From contig CP015606.1 of NCBI GenBank assembly GCA_002284915.1, positions 124,001-188,000 on the forward strand: a DNA stretch of 64,000 nt, given 5' to 3'. Origin of the DNA: Actinobacteria bacterium IMCC26077 (GTDB taxonomy: Bacteria; Actinomycetota; Actinomycetes; Nanopelagicales; Nanopelagicaceae). The position numbers were made by a program, and so were the translations under genes. The first letter of the stretch is position 1, and the number at the start of each line of letters is the position of its first letter. Of the stretch, positions 18,053 through 26,147 are shown piece after piece. The notes under the pieces are model-generated. The model was given only the letters and a program-made list of their open reading frames with translations. It was not told where the DNA came from and ran no database searches.

Positions 18053-19026
18053 TTAGTTATCTCAGTGATTTCGGCGATCCGATTACCGATCCGCGCACCA
18101 ACAAGGTGAATAATGAGATCGATTGCGCTGGTATATAACGCCAAAGCTGCTTCGCGCGGAACGCCAGCAGTCATCGCAAGCGCCGCAATCCGGTTGGGAA
18201 TATCGCGCGATGAGTTCGCGTGGATGGTGGCACCGCTACCAGCATGACCTGTATTCAAAGCGAGAAAGAGATTGAGGACATCGCCGCTGCGGACTTCACC
18301 CAGAAAGATCCGATCGGGTTTCATCCGAAGCGCTTGTCGGATTAATTCGCGAATCTCAATCTCTCCTAAGCCTTCGCTATTTGGTTCCCGAGCTTGGAGG
18401 CGGAGCAGGTGGCTATGTCTTGCCTGAATCTCATGGGTATCTTCGATGACCAGTAATCGTTCCTCTGGTGCGAGCTGTTCGATGATGTACGAAAGGAGTG
18501 TTGTCTTACCACTGCCCGTTCCGCCTGAGATCAAGAAATTCTTTCGTTGATTGCCAATCAGATCGAGGACGCGCTCAAGTTGTACATCGTGGTGCAGTTC
18601 GCTCCGTTGTTGGTTCATCCGAATCGAAATATGCACACCGCCCTCCACTAACGGGGGTAGAAGCGCATGGAGTCGAATTCCACTTCCCAATTCGAGATCG
18701 ACTGCAGGATGTGCTTGATCAAAGTGCTTGCCCGCGCGAAGGGCCTGGGTGCGGATGTAATTAATGAGAGTACGTTCATCGATATCGAATGAGTACCGCT
18801 CCAGCTTCGTACCACGATTAATCCATGCACCTGATTGACCATTGACGAAGAAATCCGAGAAGCGCTCGCTGGCAATGAGTTCAGTAAAAGGGCCAAAACC
18901 AGTCGACCAATTGGTAAGGGAGAGCGCTTCACTCGCTACTTCGTCCTGTGATATCCAGGGAGCTCGCTGCATAAGTTGTGCGACGACATCCTCACGAATT
19001 TCATTAAGGAGCTCTTCTCTCATCAT
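18049..19026 (-). CDS. tadA: TadA/CpaF-type secretion ATPase
   Basis: A 325-residue hexameric ATPase of the VirB11/PulE class. Walker A is ISGGTGSGKTTLLSY, Walker B LLVIEDTHEI, then RPDRI-like MKPDRIFLGEVRSGD (Asp/His boxes) and GHAGSGATIHANSS. It powers pilin assembly. The ATGATGA start overlaps the tadZ stop. The N-terminal domain (DFFVNGQSGAWINRG) is typical of TadA. Confidence 0.92.
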   Translation of the reverse strand: MMREELLNEIREDVVAQLMQRAPWISQDEVASEALSLTNWSTGFGPFTELIASERFSDFFVNGQSGAWINRGTKLERYSFDIDERTLINYIRTQALRAGKHFDQAHPAVDLELGSGIRLHALLPPLVEGGVHISIRMNQQRSELHHDVQLERVLDLIGNQRKNFLISGGTGSGKTTLLSYIIEQLAPEERLLVIEDTHEIQARHSHLLRLQAREPNSEGLGEIEIRELIRQALRMKPDRIFLGEVRSGDVLNLFLALNTGHAGSGATIHANSSRDIPNRIAALAMTAGVPREAALALYTSAIDLIIHLVGARIGNRIAEITEITK

Positions 19027-19697
19027 CGCAGTAGCTCATTTACGACCTCGGTGAATTTTCGCTCATGTAACTTGCTCAGTTTTCGTGCGATACCAAGGCC
19101 TATTGCCAGTTGAAGTTCGATGGATTGTGGAAAGTGAAAGAGGATCGCGTCACTGATAAATCCAGCTATCACGCTATTGCTCTTGCCCCGAATAGAGCGC
19201 TTATTAATAATTGCCACAGTAGGTTTATGGATTTGGAAAAGGTAAGTAAGTCCAATGAGTGAAGGTAAGGTATTTTCAACGATGACTAGCGAATTCATAG
19301 TAGGTAATGAAAAGCTGGGATTGTCTATCAGGATGAGATCAAAATGATCGCTCAAATCGTTGAGCACAAATGTAAAGAGTTCGTGCGTTAACTCGGCGCT
19401 GCTTCTTTTAGTTAGTAAAGCGAAGCCAGCAGCGTTAAGGCGCGGGAGCGCCTCATCCACGAGGGATTGGCCAACGCGAAAGTCCTCCCAAAACGGAGGT
19501 TCACCACTGAGGATCTCGCGTAAGGGAGTTCGCTGATCGACCTCGACGAGCAAGGTGCGTAGCCCAGCGGCAGCTGCCGCCCGAGCCAAATGCACAGTGA
19601 TTGTGGTTGCGCCAACCCCTCCAGATGCAGCGAAAGTGCCCCAAATCCGTGGGGAGCGGAGTTGAGGCACGGGCGTGATTATCAGGAGTAATTCCAT
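19023..19697 (-). CDS. TadZ/CpaE-like ParA-type localisation ATPase
   Basis: 224 residues with a deviant Walker A, FAASGGVGATTITVHLARA, in which the usual lysine before the threonines is alanine, and a Walker B-like DLILIDNPSF. Atypical Walker A motifs are normal in TadZ and in the septum-site-determining-like proteins of the actinobacterial tad neighbourhood. It probably marks the pole or site of pilus assembly. It is the first gene of the operon and is divergent from the HAD gene. Confidence 0.8.
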   Translation of the reverse strand: MELLLIITPVPQLRSPRIWGTFAASGGVGATTITVHLARAAAAAGLRTLLVEVDQRTPLREILSGEPPFWEDFRVGQSLVDEALPRLNAAGFALLTKRSSAELTHELFTFVLNDLSDHFDLILIDNPSFSLPTMNSLVIVENTLPSLIGLTYLFQIHKPTVAIINKRSIRGKSNSVIAGFISDAILFHFPQSIELQLAIGLGIARKLSKLHERKFTEVVNELLR

Positions 19698-19775
19698 ATC
19701 GGCGCTGATTTGAGGAGCGCGCTGCGGAAAGAAGTGCGGTGGGCATACCAGTTAGTAATCGTTACGCTTCTATAC

Positions 19776-20585
19776 GTGAGTAAGAGCGCCGCCTTCTTCG
19801 ATCTCGACAAGACAATCATCTCGCGCTCCTCGCTCCTGGCCTTCACCAAACCATTTAATGAAGCAGGCTTGATCTCGCGTAAGCGGATGCTTAAGAACTT
19901 CATCGACCAGTATTTCTTCTCTAATTCCGGAGCGAACCATGCGCAGATGGAGAAGATGCGCCAAACCTTGACTTCGATGGTTACTGGTTGGGATGTTGAG
20001 CAGACCAAGAAAGTTATCGACCAATCGCTCCACTCTGCGATTGATCCGATGATTTACGACGAAGCCGCTGAGCTCATTGAGAAACATATTCGCGATGGCC
20101 GTGATGTGATTCTGGTTTCTACATCTGGTCGTGAGATTGTCGAACCAATAGGCAAGATGCTTGGCGCTACCGATGTGATTGCCACTGAAATGGAAGTAGT
20201 TGATGGCAAGTACACCGGCAAGGTTTCTTACTACGCATACGCTGAGCGGAAGGCAGAGGCGGTGCTTGCGATTGCGGAAAAGAATGGCTACGACCTTCAG
20301 AAATCGTTCGCCTATTCCGACTCGAGTACTGATATCCCCTTACTTTCGATTGTGGGTTTTCCTGCTGTCGTAAATCCTGATCGCGGATTACGTGCGCATG
20401 CTGAGAGCAATAATTGGCCGATCCTCCACTTCACCCGTCCGGTACCGCTCAAACAGAGATTTGCCGGGGTGCCACCCAAACCAGCGCTCGCTGCCGCTAT
20501 TGGCTTAGGCACATTGAGTGCCCTAATCTATTTTGTTAATCGAAGGAAGAACGCTGCAGGAGGTAGTACCAACAATGTCACTTGA
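19776..20585 (+). CDS. HAD-IB family phosphatase (SerB-like), C-terminal membrane anchor
   Basis: The GTG at 19776 gives [19 protein letters not shown]; an in-frame ATG 22 codons upstream would leave no promoter space beside divergent tadZ. HAD motifs: DLDKT (I), VSTSGRE (II), K in AERKAEAV (III) and [11 protein letters not shown] (IV). A helix near the C-terminus ([14 protein letters not shown]) may anchor it. The family includes phosphoserine phosphatases and lysophosphatidate-type enzymes; the substrate is unknown. The 3' end overlaps acs by 11 nt. Confidence 0.85.
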   Translation: MSKSAAFFDLDKTIISRSSLLAFTKPFNEAGLISRKRMLKNFIDQYFFSNSGANHAQMEKMRQTLTSMVTGWDVEQTKKVIDQSLHSAIDPMIYDEAAELIEKHIRDGRDVILVSTSGREIVEPIGKMLGATDVIATEMEVVDGKYTGKVSYYAYAERKAEAVLAIAEKNGYDLQKSFAYSDSSTDIPLLSIVGFPAVVNPDRGLRAHAESNNWPILHFTRPVPLKQRFAGVPPKPALAAAIGLGTLSALIYFVNRRKNAAGGSTNNVT

Positions 20586-22524
20586 GAATCTGCTCTCGGA
20601 GAATCGCACCTTTGCTCCATCGCCCGATTTCGTAGCTGCTGCTAATGCAAAGAAAGAGATGTACGCGCACGCAGATAGCGATCGATTGAAGTTCTGGGAA
20701 GAGCAAGCGCGCTTCTTGCAGTGGGATACCCCTTGGAACAAGACCCTCGAGTGGGAGCCTCCCTTTGCTAAGTGGTTTATTGGTGGCAAGCTCAATGCAT
20801 CGGTTAACTGCCTTGATCGCCACGTCGCTGAAGGGCGGGGCGACCGCGTCGCGATTCTCTTCGAAGGTGAACCGGGCGATACCCGTTCACTCACTTATGC
20901 GCAGATGCTCACTGAGGTGAAGAAGACTGCCAACGCCCTGATTGAATTAGGAATCACTAGTGGTGATCGGGTGGCGATATACATGCCGATGATTCCTGAG
21001 GCTGCGATTGCGATGCTCGCCTGTGCTCGACTAGGTGCAATTCACTCGGTGGTATTCGGTGGCTTCTCGGCTGAGGCGCTTCTCTCTCGAATTCAAGATG
21101 CAGATGCGAAGGTAGTGATCACCGCTGATGGTGGTTATCGCAAAGGCGCTGCCAACGCGCTCAAGCCAGCCGTCGATGAGGCGCTTAAGGGCAAACAAAA
21201 CGTCAAGAAAGTATTGGTAGTAAAGCGAACCGGCCAAGATGTTGGGTGGGATGCATCGCGCGATGTTTGGTGGCATGAGATTGTCGAGCGGCAGAGCGCA
21301 GAACACACGGCAGAGAGTTTTGATAGCGAACATGGTCTCTTCATTCTCTACACATCGGGAACAACTGCGAAACCAAAAGGTATCTATCACACAACCGGTG
21401 GTTATCTCACTCAGGCAGCTTTCACCCATCGCAATGTCTTTGATGTGAAGCCAGAGAAAGATGTGTATTGGTGCACTGCTGATGTCGGTTGGGTAACTGG
21501 CCACTCGTACATCGTCTATGGACCGATGATCAATGGCGTCACGCAGGTGATGTATGAAGGCACGCCAGATTCGCCAACCAAAGGGCGGATGTTTGAGATT
21601 ATCGAGAAGTATGGCGTCACGATTTTGTATACCGCTCCGACATTGATTCGCACCTGGATGAAGTGGGGCGATGAGTTCCCGAAGGCATCGAATCTCTCCT
21701 CGCTTCGACTCCTCGGTTCCGTTGGTGAACCGATTAACCCTGAAGCATGGATGTGGTACCGCGAAATTATTGGCGGAAATCGTTGTCCGATTGTTGATAC
21801 CTGGTGGCAGACCGAAACTGGCGCGATCATGATCTCGCCACTTCCTGGCGTCACTGCAACTAAGCCTGGTTCGGCGATGGGCACCCTCCCGGGAATCAGT
21901 GCGAAAGTTGTCGATGACAACGCCAAACCAGTTGGCAATGGCGGCGGCGGGTACTTAGTGCTCGATCAGCCATGGCCTTCGATGCTCCGCGGAATTTGGG
22001 GTGAGCCTGAGCGTTATAAAGAGACGTATTGGTCGCGTTATGAGGGCCTCTACTTCGCCGGTGATGGCGCCAAGCTTGATGATGATGGCGCTATCTGGTT
22101 GCTCGGCCGCGTTGATGATGTGATGAATGTTTCTGGTCATCGCATCTCTACTACTGAGGTCGAGTCTGCCCTTGTCTCACACCCGGCAGTTGCTGAGGCA
22201 GCTGTCGTCGGTGCCAATGATGCGATGACTGGGCAAGCAATTGTTGCCTTCGTGATCCTTCGCGGTGGAGTGCCGAATGTTGGTGGCGAAGAGTTGATTC
22301 AAGAACTTCGTAACCATGTGGCAAAAGAGATCGGGCCGATTGCTAAACCAAAAAAGATTCTCGTTGTAGCTGAGTTGCCGAAGACTCGAAGCGGCAAGAT
22401 TATGCGCCGGTTACTTCGCGATGTCGCAGAGAATCGCGCCGTTGGCGATTCGACCACCCTTGCCGATCCGAATGTGATGAAGCTAATTTCGGAAGGGCTG
22501 CAGGCGGGTAAGAGCGAGGATTAA
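20575..22524 (+). CDS. acs: Acetyl-CoA synthetase
   Basis: 649 residues from ATG 20575, preceded by AGGAGG at 20559-20564. The adenylation P-loop [47 protein letters not shown] (hinge) and TRSGKIMRR (the acetylation-regulated lysine) are all present. It activates acetate to acetyl-CoA through acetyl-AMP. From memory, acs near the tad/crp/nth block is also found in Streptomyces. A strong terminator follows 10 nt after the stop. Confidence 0.96.
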   Translation: MSLENLLSENRTFAPSPDFVAAANAKKEMYAHADSDRLKFWEEQARFLQWDTPWNKTLEWEPPFAKWFIGGKLNASVNCLDRHVAEGRGDRVAILFEGEPGDTRSLTYAQMLTEVKKTANALIELGITSGDRVAIYMPMIPEAAIAMLACARLGAIHSVVFGGFSAEALLSRIQDADAKVVITADGGYRKGAANALKPAVDEALKGKQNVKKVLVVKRTGQDVGWDASRDVWWHEIVERQSAEHTAESFDSEHGLFILYTSGTTAKPKGIYHTTGGYLTQAAFTHRNVFDVKPEKDVYWCTADVGWVTGHSYIVYGPMINGVTQVMYEGTPDSPTKGRMFEIIEKYGVTILYTAPTLIRTWMKWGDEFPKASNLSSLRLLGSVGEPINPEAWMWYREIIGGNRCPIVDTWWQTETGAIMISPLPGVTATKPGSAMGTLPGISAKVVDDNAKPVGNGGGGYLVLDQPWPSMLRGIWGEPERYKETYWSRYEGLYFAGDGAKLDDDGAIWLLGRVDDVMNVSGHRISTTEVESALVSHPAVAEAAVVGANDAMTGQAIVAFVILRGGVPNVGGEELIQELRNHVAKEIGPIAKPKKILVVAELPKTRSGKIMRRLLRDVAENRAVGDSTTLADPNVMKLISEGLQAGKSED

Positions 22525-22534
22525 ACAGATAATC

Positions 22535-22568
22535 AAAAAGACCCGGGGATTTCTCTCCGGGTCTTTTT
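22535..22568 (+). terminator. Rho-independent terminator after acs (hairpin A1)
   Basis: The arm AAAAAGACCCGG pairs with CCGGGTCTTTTT, giving a GC-rich stem with A and T tracts on either side, so it can work in both directions. A nearly identical hairpin (A2) occurs at 23983-24016, where no plus-strand gene precedes it. The two therefore look like parts of a duplicated unit. Confidence 0.9.
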
Positions 22569-22570
22569 AC

Positions 22571-22850
22571 TGTAACTCAGCTACTTAACCTTATCCAGGT
22601 TGTAGAGCATTTCTTCGACTAAGGATCTTAACTCTACACGATTACACATTCTCCACAAGCTTTTTCTATCAACACATTCAAATTATTAGGTGAAGGATGT
22701 CTACTCTTCGAGTTACTTTCTTATTGCGTCCCGCTGTAGCTCAATGGACAGAGCGCATCTTCGACTAAGACTGAGGTTGCGGGTTCGATTCCCGCCGGCG
22801 GGTCGCACACGAAACAACGTTGGGAGTTAGTCGCCCCTACGTTGTTTTTT
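22571..22850 (+). ncRNA. Candidate structured RNA cassette 1 (tRNA-like plus complementary hairpin)
   Basis: A protein-free 330-bp gap holds, in order: hairpin CTAC-AACC/GGTT-GTAG (22581-22605); an arm with the loop sequence CTTCGACTAAG (22613-22623); a small hairpin ACTC/GAGT (22703-22713); a tRNA-like cloverleaf (22730-22802) whose 9-nt loop TTCGACTAA repeats that sequence exactly 146 nt downstream; and a terminator-like hairpin B1 (22812-22850), stem AAACAACGT/ACGTTGTTT plus GGG/CCC, 9-nt loop AGTTAGTCG. TTAGTCG is fully complementary to CGACTAA of the tRNA-like loop. A second cassette repeats this design. Direction and promoter are inferred; no known RNA family was recognised. Confidence 0.7.
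22730..22802 (+). tRNA. tRNA-like element 1, non-canonical anticodon arm
   Basis: The acceptor CCCGCTG pairs with CGGCGGG (one G-T pair). The D arm is GCTC/GAGC with loop AATGGACA, and the T arm GCGGG/CCCGC has the canonical loop TTCGATT, so the tRNA elbow is intact. The anticodon arm is not normal: a bulged stem and a 9-nt loop TTCGACTAA (22760-22768) replace the usual 5-bp stem and 7-nt loop. CCA is not encoded; instead flanking TGCG (22725-22728) and CGCA (22804-22807) extend the acceptor helix. It is unlikely to work as an ordinary tRNA. Confidence 0.6.
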
Positions 22851-22900
22851 ACACGGAGAGTAATTGCGACATAAATCAGAAGAGACGATAGCTCATCGAT

Positions 22901-23944
22901 TTAGTAGCCGAGTTTGAAGGCTGCCACGATGTGTGGGGCGGCCTTCTTGTATAGCTCCTGGGTGCTGATGCCGAGCGATTTTTTAATGTTTGCATTGAAA
23001 GAATCGACTTTGATCTGGTTCTCCACGATTTTGCGGTAGCTATCGAATCCATAATTGGCGATAACCCACTCGTAAAGTAACTGCCCGACGGCGTACGAAG
23101 CTTCATGGACATCTTCGCGATTATTTCGATTCTCCATCAAGGTGAGCGCCTTTACGACCCCAGCTTCGCTCTTTAGTTCACTAAAGATCTTCACTTCGCG
23201 CTGATAGAGTTTTTCGCCGATGAAACTTCGATATAAGTCGAGATAGGCTGATCTACTTTTTGATGCGAGGGCAAATGAGATGGTATTCGCCGAGCCTTCT
23301 CGGAATGTAGGTGGCGAGTATTTGTCATACAGATCTGAACTAGGCCAGCCAAATTCGCGCCCAACATTGAGGTGATAATCCTGCACCACGTGGAAATACT
23401 CATGGGGCATGACCTGTACTGCGTACTTCCTTAGTGATTGAACAGTAGCTTTGCTATGAACAACTAAGCCAGCATGACCTTGCCAACCTTTTTCACTTTG
23501 CATATACCAAGCAGCTAAACCCAAATTGTGTTCTAGGCCCTTGCCTTGTTTCCAATCCGCAAACCACCTACCGAGATCGTCGAAGTATCGCCCAAGAATT
23601 GCATCTGCTTTGATTTTCTTCTCTTCTTTTTCGGTATAGAGATAGAGATTCATCACTTCTTCATTGGGAAAGAAGGTGGCGAAGAGTTTTGAGGAATACT
23701 CAATTTGCCCAACATATAACTTACGTAAGTCCTTGGGAAACGAATCGCTGATGTCATATTTGATTGTGAAGTTCTCAGAATTACCCTTATTAGCAGCGCT
23801 ACGGATTTTGTTGTAAGCCTTGGTCTTGGTGGCTTCATATATTTTCCGCTGACTCACGCTGGCGTGTGCGCTAGAACTTGCTAAGGTCGAAAATAAAAGT
23901 GCTACCGCCATAATTAGCCCACAGGATCGGCTACGGTTTCTCAC
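22901..23944 (-). CDS. Secreted HExxH protein, putative zinc metalloprotease
   Basis: The GTG at 23944 follows a TATACT box by six bases, suggesting a leaderless transcript; a GTG nine codons upstream is the alternative. A signal peptide (RSCGLIMAVALLFSTLASSSAHA) precedes about 320 residues. The motif MPHEYFHVVQD is an HExxH zinc site, and FREGSANT about 35 residues later supplies a likely glutamate ligand. The layout resembles gluzincin peptidases of unknown substrate. Similar proteins lie at 39936-40994 and 41288-42832. Two noncoding cassettes flank the gene. Confidence 0.7.
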   Translation of the reverse strand: MRNRSRSCGLIMAVALLFSTLASSSAHASVSQRKIYEATKTKAYNKIRSAANKGNSENFTIKYDISDSFPKDLRKLYVGQIEYSSKLFATFFPNEEVMNLYLYTEKEEKKIKADAILGRYFDDLGRWFADWKQGKGLEHNLGLAAWYMQSEKGWQGHAGLVVHSKATVQSLRKYAVQVMPHEYFHVVQDYHLNVGREFGWPSSDLYDKYSPPTFREGSANTISFALASKSRSAYLDLYRSFIGEKLYQREVKIFSELKSEAGVVKALTLMENRNNREDVHEASYAVGQLLYEWVIANYGFDSYRKIVENQIKVDSFNANIKKSLGISTQELYKKAAPHIVAAFKLGY

Positions 23945-23982
23945 CTTAGAAGTATATCGTTTGCCACTCACATCTGCCCATC

Positions 23983-24016
23983 AAAAAAGACCCGAGGATT
24001 TCTCTCCGGGTCTTTT
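23983..24016. terminator. Hairpin A2, near-copy of the acs terminator
   Basis: The arm AAAAGACCCG pairs with CGGGTCTTTT and the loop region matches hairpin A1 almost base for base. It lies about 40 nt upstream of the HExxH gene start (minus strand) and just before cassette 2, with no plus-strand gene to terminate. It may stop transcripts approaching from the right, or be the 5' part of the duplicated cassette. Confidence 0.7.
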
Positions 24017-24280
24017 CTTCTAGTAGCTCGTTTTTCCGAGCACCCCTTTGGCTAAGTGATAACAGGATACCTCGTGAGTGCTATTCACACATCACCAATA
24101 TGCACAGATTCTAATTTAAAAAACTTGTGCACTTCTTGAAGCACCTAAATTTCCATTTGCTCCCACGGTAGCTCAAGGGATAGAGCCTCCCCTTTGGCTA
24201 AGGGGTGGGTTGCGGTTTCGAATCCCGCCCGTGGGACGCAAACAAAAAGCGCTGGGAGTTAGCCACCCCAGCGCTTTCTT
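24017..24280 (+). ncRNA. Candidate structured RNA cassette 2 (paralogue of cassette 1)
   Basis: The same order as cassette 1 with different bases: CTTTGGCTAAG at 24046-24056; a hairpin GTGC/GCAC at 24127-24143; a tRNA-like cloverleaf (24162-24235) with loop TTTGGCTAA, the 11-mer lying exactly 146 nt after its upstream copy; and hairpin B2 (24245-24280), stem AAAAGCGCT/AGCGCTTTC-like plus GGG/CCC, loop AGTTAGCCA. TTAGCCA is complementary to TGGCTAA of the tRNA-like loop, so the variable triplets CGA/TCG in cassette 1 and TGG/CCA in cassette 2 covary. No open reading frame of note lies within. Confidence 0.7.
24162..24235 (+). tRNA. tRNA-like element 2, non-canonical anticodon arm
   Basis: The acceptor CCCACGG/CCGTGGG pairs perfectly. 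The D arm is GCTC/GAGC with loop AAGGGATA. The T arm GCGGT/CCCGC has a T-C mismatch at its inner pair, where functional tRNAs almost always have G-C; the loop is TTCGAAT. The anticodon arm is CCCC/GGGG with a 9-nt loop TTTGGCTAA (24193-24201). CCA is absent; flanking TTTGC and GCAAA can extend the acceptor with one bulged base. Confidence 0.6.
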
Positions 24281-24425
24281 GTTTGTAGAGCTCCCCATGA
24301 CTTGAGATTTTTAAGCTACCACATCGACAAAGCACCATAATATTAATGGAAGCTATTTATAAATTCACTTAGCAAAAGTAAACAGAATGTAATACGACAA
24401 GAATAAAATTACAGAGCGTGATGAA

Positions 24426-24995
24426 TTAATAGATTGAAGCGAGGAGTGTTTTCATCTCTTCGATTTCTGCGGTTTGCGATTCGATGATTGCCTTACCGAG
24501 GGCTGCTGCTTCTTTATTCTCCGAATCCACGACCATTTCGGCCATATCTATCGCACCTTCGTGGTGGGCGATCATTCCCTGTAAAAATAGCCGATCGAAT
24601 TCAACCCCTGTTGCCCGTTCAAGCTCGGAGATATCCCCTTCATCGAGCATTCCCATCATTCCGTTGCCATCGTTATCGAAATCTTCCATCATGTCGTGGC
24701 CCATATGTCCTGGGTCGCCGTTATCTTGCCAAAGTTTCATCTGTTCAATTTCAGGAGCTTGCGCTGCCTTGATCTTTCTGGCGAGCGCAACAATCTCCGG
24801 GTTCTCAGAGATTTCAATAGCTAAATCTGACATCTCAATAGCTTGTTCATGATGCGGGATCATCATGTTGGCAAACATCAAATCAGTACTCGAGAATTTT
24901 GCAGTATTGCTGGAGTTCTCGCTGCATCCTGCGAGTAATACAAAGGCAGCAACCATCGCGAAAACTACTTTTGCTACTTTCGAGGTGCGCTTCAT
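24426..24995 (-). CDS. DUF305 family lipoprotein
   Basis: A 189-residue protein with a lipoprotein signal (VFAMVAAFVLLAGC, lipobox LAGC). It has two copies of the DUF305 histidine motif: MIPHHEQAIEMSDLA and MIAHHEGAIDMAEMV. A Met/His-rich segment between them (HMGHDMMEDF and NGMMGML) could bind metal. DUF305 has a four-helix, ferritin-like fold and is often found near copper genes; the function is not established. The 430-bp region upstream of its 3' end contains cassette 2 and then AT-rich DNA without clear features. Confidence 0.88.
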   Translation of the reverse strand: MKRTSKVAKVVFAMVAAFVLLAGCSENSSNTAKFSSTDLMFANMMIPHHEQAIEMSDLAIEISENPEIVALARKIKAAQAPEIEQMKLWQDNGDPGHMGHDMMEDFDNDGNGMMGMLDEGDISELERATGVEFDRLFLQGMIAHHEGAIDMAEMVVDSENKEAAALGKAIIESQTAEIEEMKTLLASIY

Positions 24996-25020
24996 TCTGA
25001 TACTCCTTTACAAGAGCAAG

Positions 25021-25518
25021 CTAAGCGGATTGCGCTGTCAGTTTGCTCTCGATTGTGGAGATGAAATCTCCAATAACGCTGGGGCCGTGGGTAGAGATCG
25101 CTGTGATGATTGCGCTCTGGTCGGCTGCCTTCGAGATTGTTTCGCTTGGCAGGATTAGCGCGAGTTCGCCGAAAATCCAGATCAGCACCAATGTCTTTGC
25201 TAGATGTAGAACGACGCCTAACGCGGAGTCCACTGCCTTTAGCGGTTTCCATAAGAAATTCTTCCGGAACCACTTCGCAGCGCGCCCCAAAATGAAGTGT
25301 CCGGCAAAGGCGCCAAGCGCTACTGCGAGCGCGGTGCTCTGGATTCGCGATGAGGTGCTTGCGAAATTCGCGACGATCTCAGCGCCGAAATTAAGGCCGA
25401 GTAAGCCACCACCAACTAAGCCGATGAAGGAGAAGATCCCGGTGATGAGGCCGCTGCGATATCCGCTATATATGGAGTAAGCAAGGAGCGCGGCGAGCGC
25501 GATATCCAGGAAGGTCAT
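25021..25518 (-). CDS. CvpA-family membrane protein (MarP-like N-domain without protease)
   Basis: 165 residues from ATG 25518 (ATGA overlap with the NUDIX gene). Four hydrophobic helices with IYSGYRSGLITG and GLVGGGLLGLNFG are typical of CvpA. In mycobacteria the gene in this position (after crp, nth, NUDIX) is MarP, which has the same membrane part followed by a periplasmic serine protease; here the protein stops after the membrane domain. Either the protease was lost or this is the ancestral short form. Confidence 0.78.
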   Translation of the reverse strand: MTFLDIALAALLAYSIYSGYRSGLITGIFSFIGLVGGGLLGLNFGAEIVANFASTSSRIQSTALAVALGAFAGHFILGRAAKWFRKNFLWKPLKAVDSALGVVLHLAKTLVLIWIFGELALILPSETISKAADQSAIITAISTHGPSVIGDFISTIESKLTAQSA

Positions 25519-26147
25519 AGCTCTAACTCTACGGTGCGCTCCTGGTTCCATTCTCGTTCAAAACCAGTGTGATGGAGGAGCCGGTCGAGGATTCCACCAG
25601 TAAATCCCCAGATTCGCATCCCAGCGACATCAAAGGCTGGTCCGCGATAGCCACTGCGGTGGCGGAGCATGATCCGATTATCAGGATTGGCTAATTCATC
25701 GAGTGCAATCATCTCGGCACGCACGACCTCTTCGCTCTGTTCGGGAGTGAGTGGGTGTGGCTCGCGCCAGAAGCCAAGTATTGGTGTCACGTGAAAATTC
25801 GATGGTGGAATAAATAGTTGCGGCAACTCGGCGAGTACATCGACGCTCTCGCGCGCTAGGCCCACTTCCTCTGCACTCTCGCGTAGTGCAGCATCGAGTG
25901 CGCTCTCGCTACGTTCTAGTGCGCCCCCGGGGAATGATGGTTGGCCACTATGTGCGCGTAGCCCCTCTGAACGTAAGGTGATTAATACTTCAGGTCCCGC
26001 TACGCCTTCATGCAAGAGAATGAGTACTGCACCTTTTTTTGTTTGTTCGACATCGCTTCCTTTTGGGCGGATGTTGTACAGGAAAGAATCGTTACGTAAT
26101 CCATCGATGCGTGCATTGAATTCGTCGAGCCACTGCGGAACGCTCAC
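25515..26147 (-). CDS. NUDIX hydrolase, probable CoA pyrophosphatase
   Basis: 210 residues. The Nudix box reads G-G-A-L-E-x-S-x(5)-ALRESAEEVGL, with the RExxEE core intact, preceded by the EGLRAHSGQPSFPGG segment seen in CoA-diphosphatase types. It is predicted to cleave CoA or related nucleotide diphosphates using Mg2+. ATGA overlap joins it to nth upstream and to the CvpA gene downstream, so the three genes form one operon, as I recall for mycobacteria. Confidence 0.87.
   Translation of the reverse strand: MSVPQWLDEFNARIDGLRNDSFLYNIRPKGSDVEQTKKGAVLILLHEGVAGPEVLITLRSEGLRAHSGQPSFPGGALERSESALDAALRESAEEVGLARESVDVLAELPQLFIPPSNFHVTPILGFWREPHPLTPEQSEEVVRAEMIALDELANPDNRIMLRHRSGYRGPAFDVAGMRIWGFTGGILDRLLHHTGFEREWNQERTVELEL

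Noticed and set aside
22604-22769. 146-bp mini-element inserted in a tRNA anticodon loop
   Set aside because: Excision between the copies would remove the 5' half of the cloverleaf, and the same spacing with different sequences at two loci fits paralogous RNA genes better.
22730-24235. The two cloverleaves as ordinary tRNA-Ser(CGA) and tRNA-Pro(TGG)
   Set aside because: Loops are 9 nt instead of 7, the stems are bulged or short, CCA is missing, one T stem has a mismatch at the invariant pair, and tRNA-Ser would need a long variable arm.
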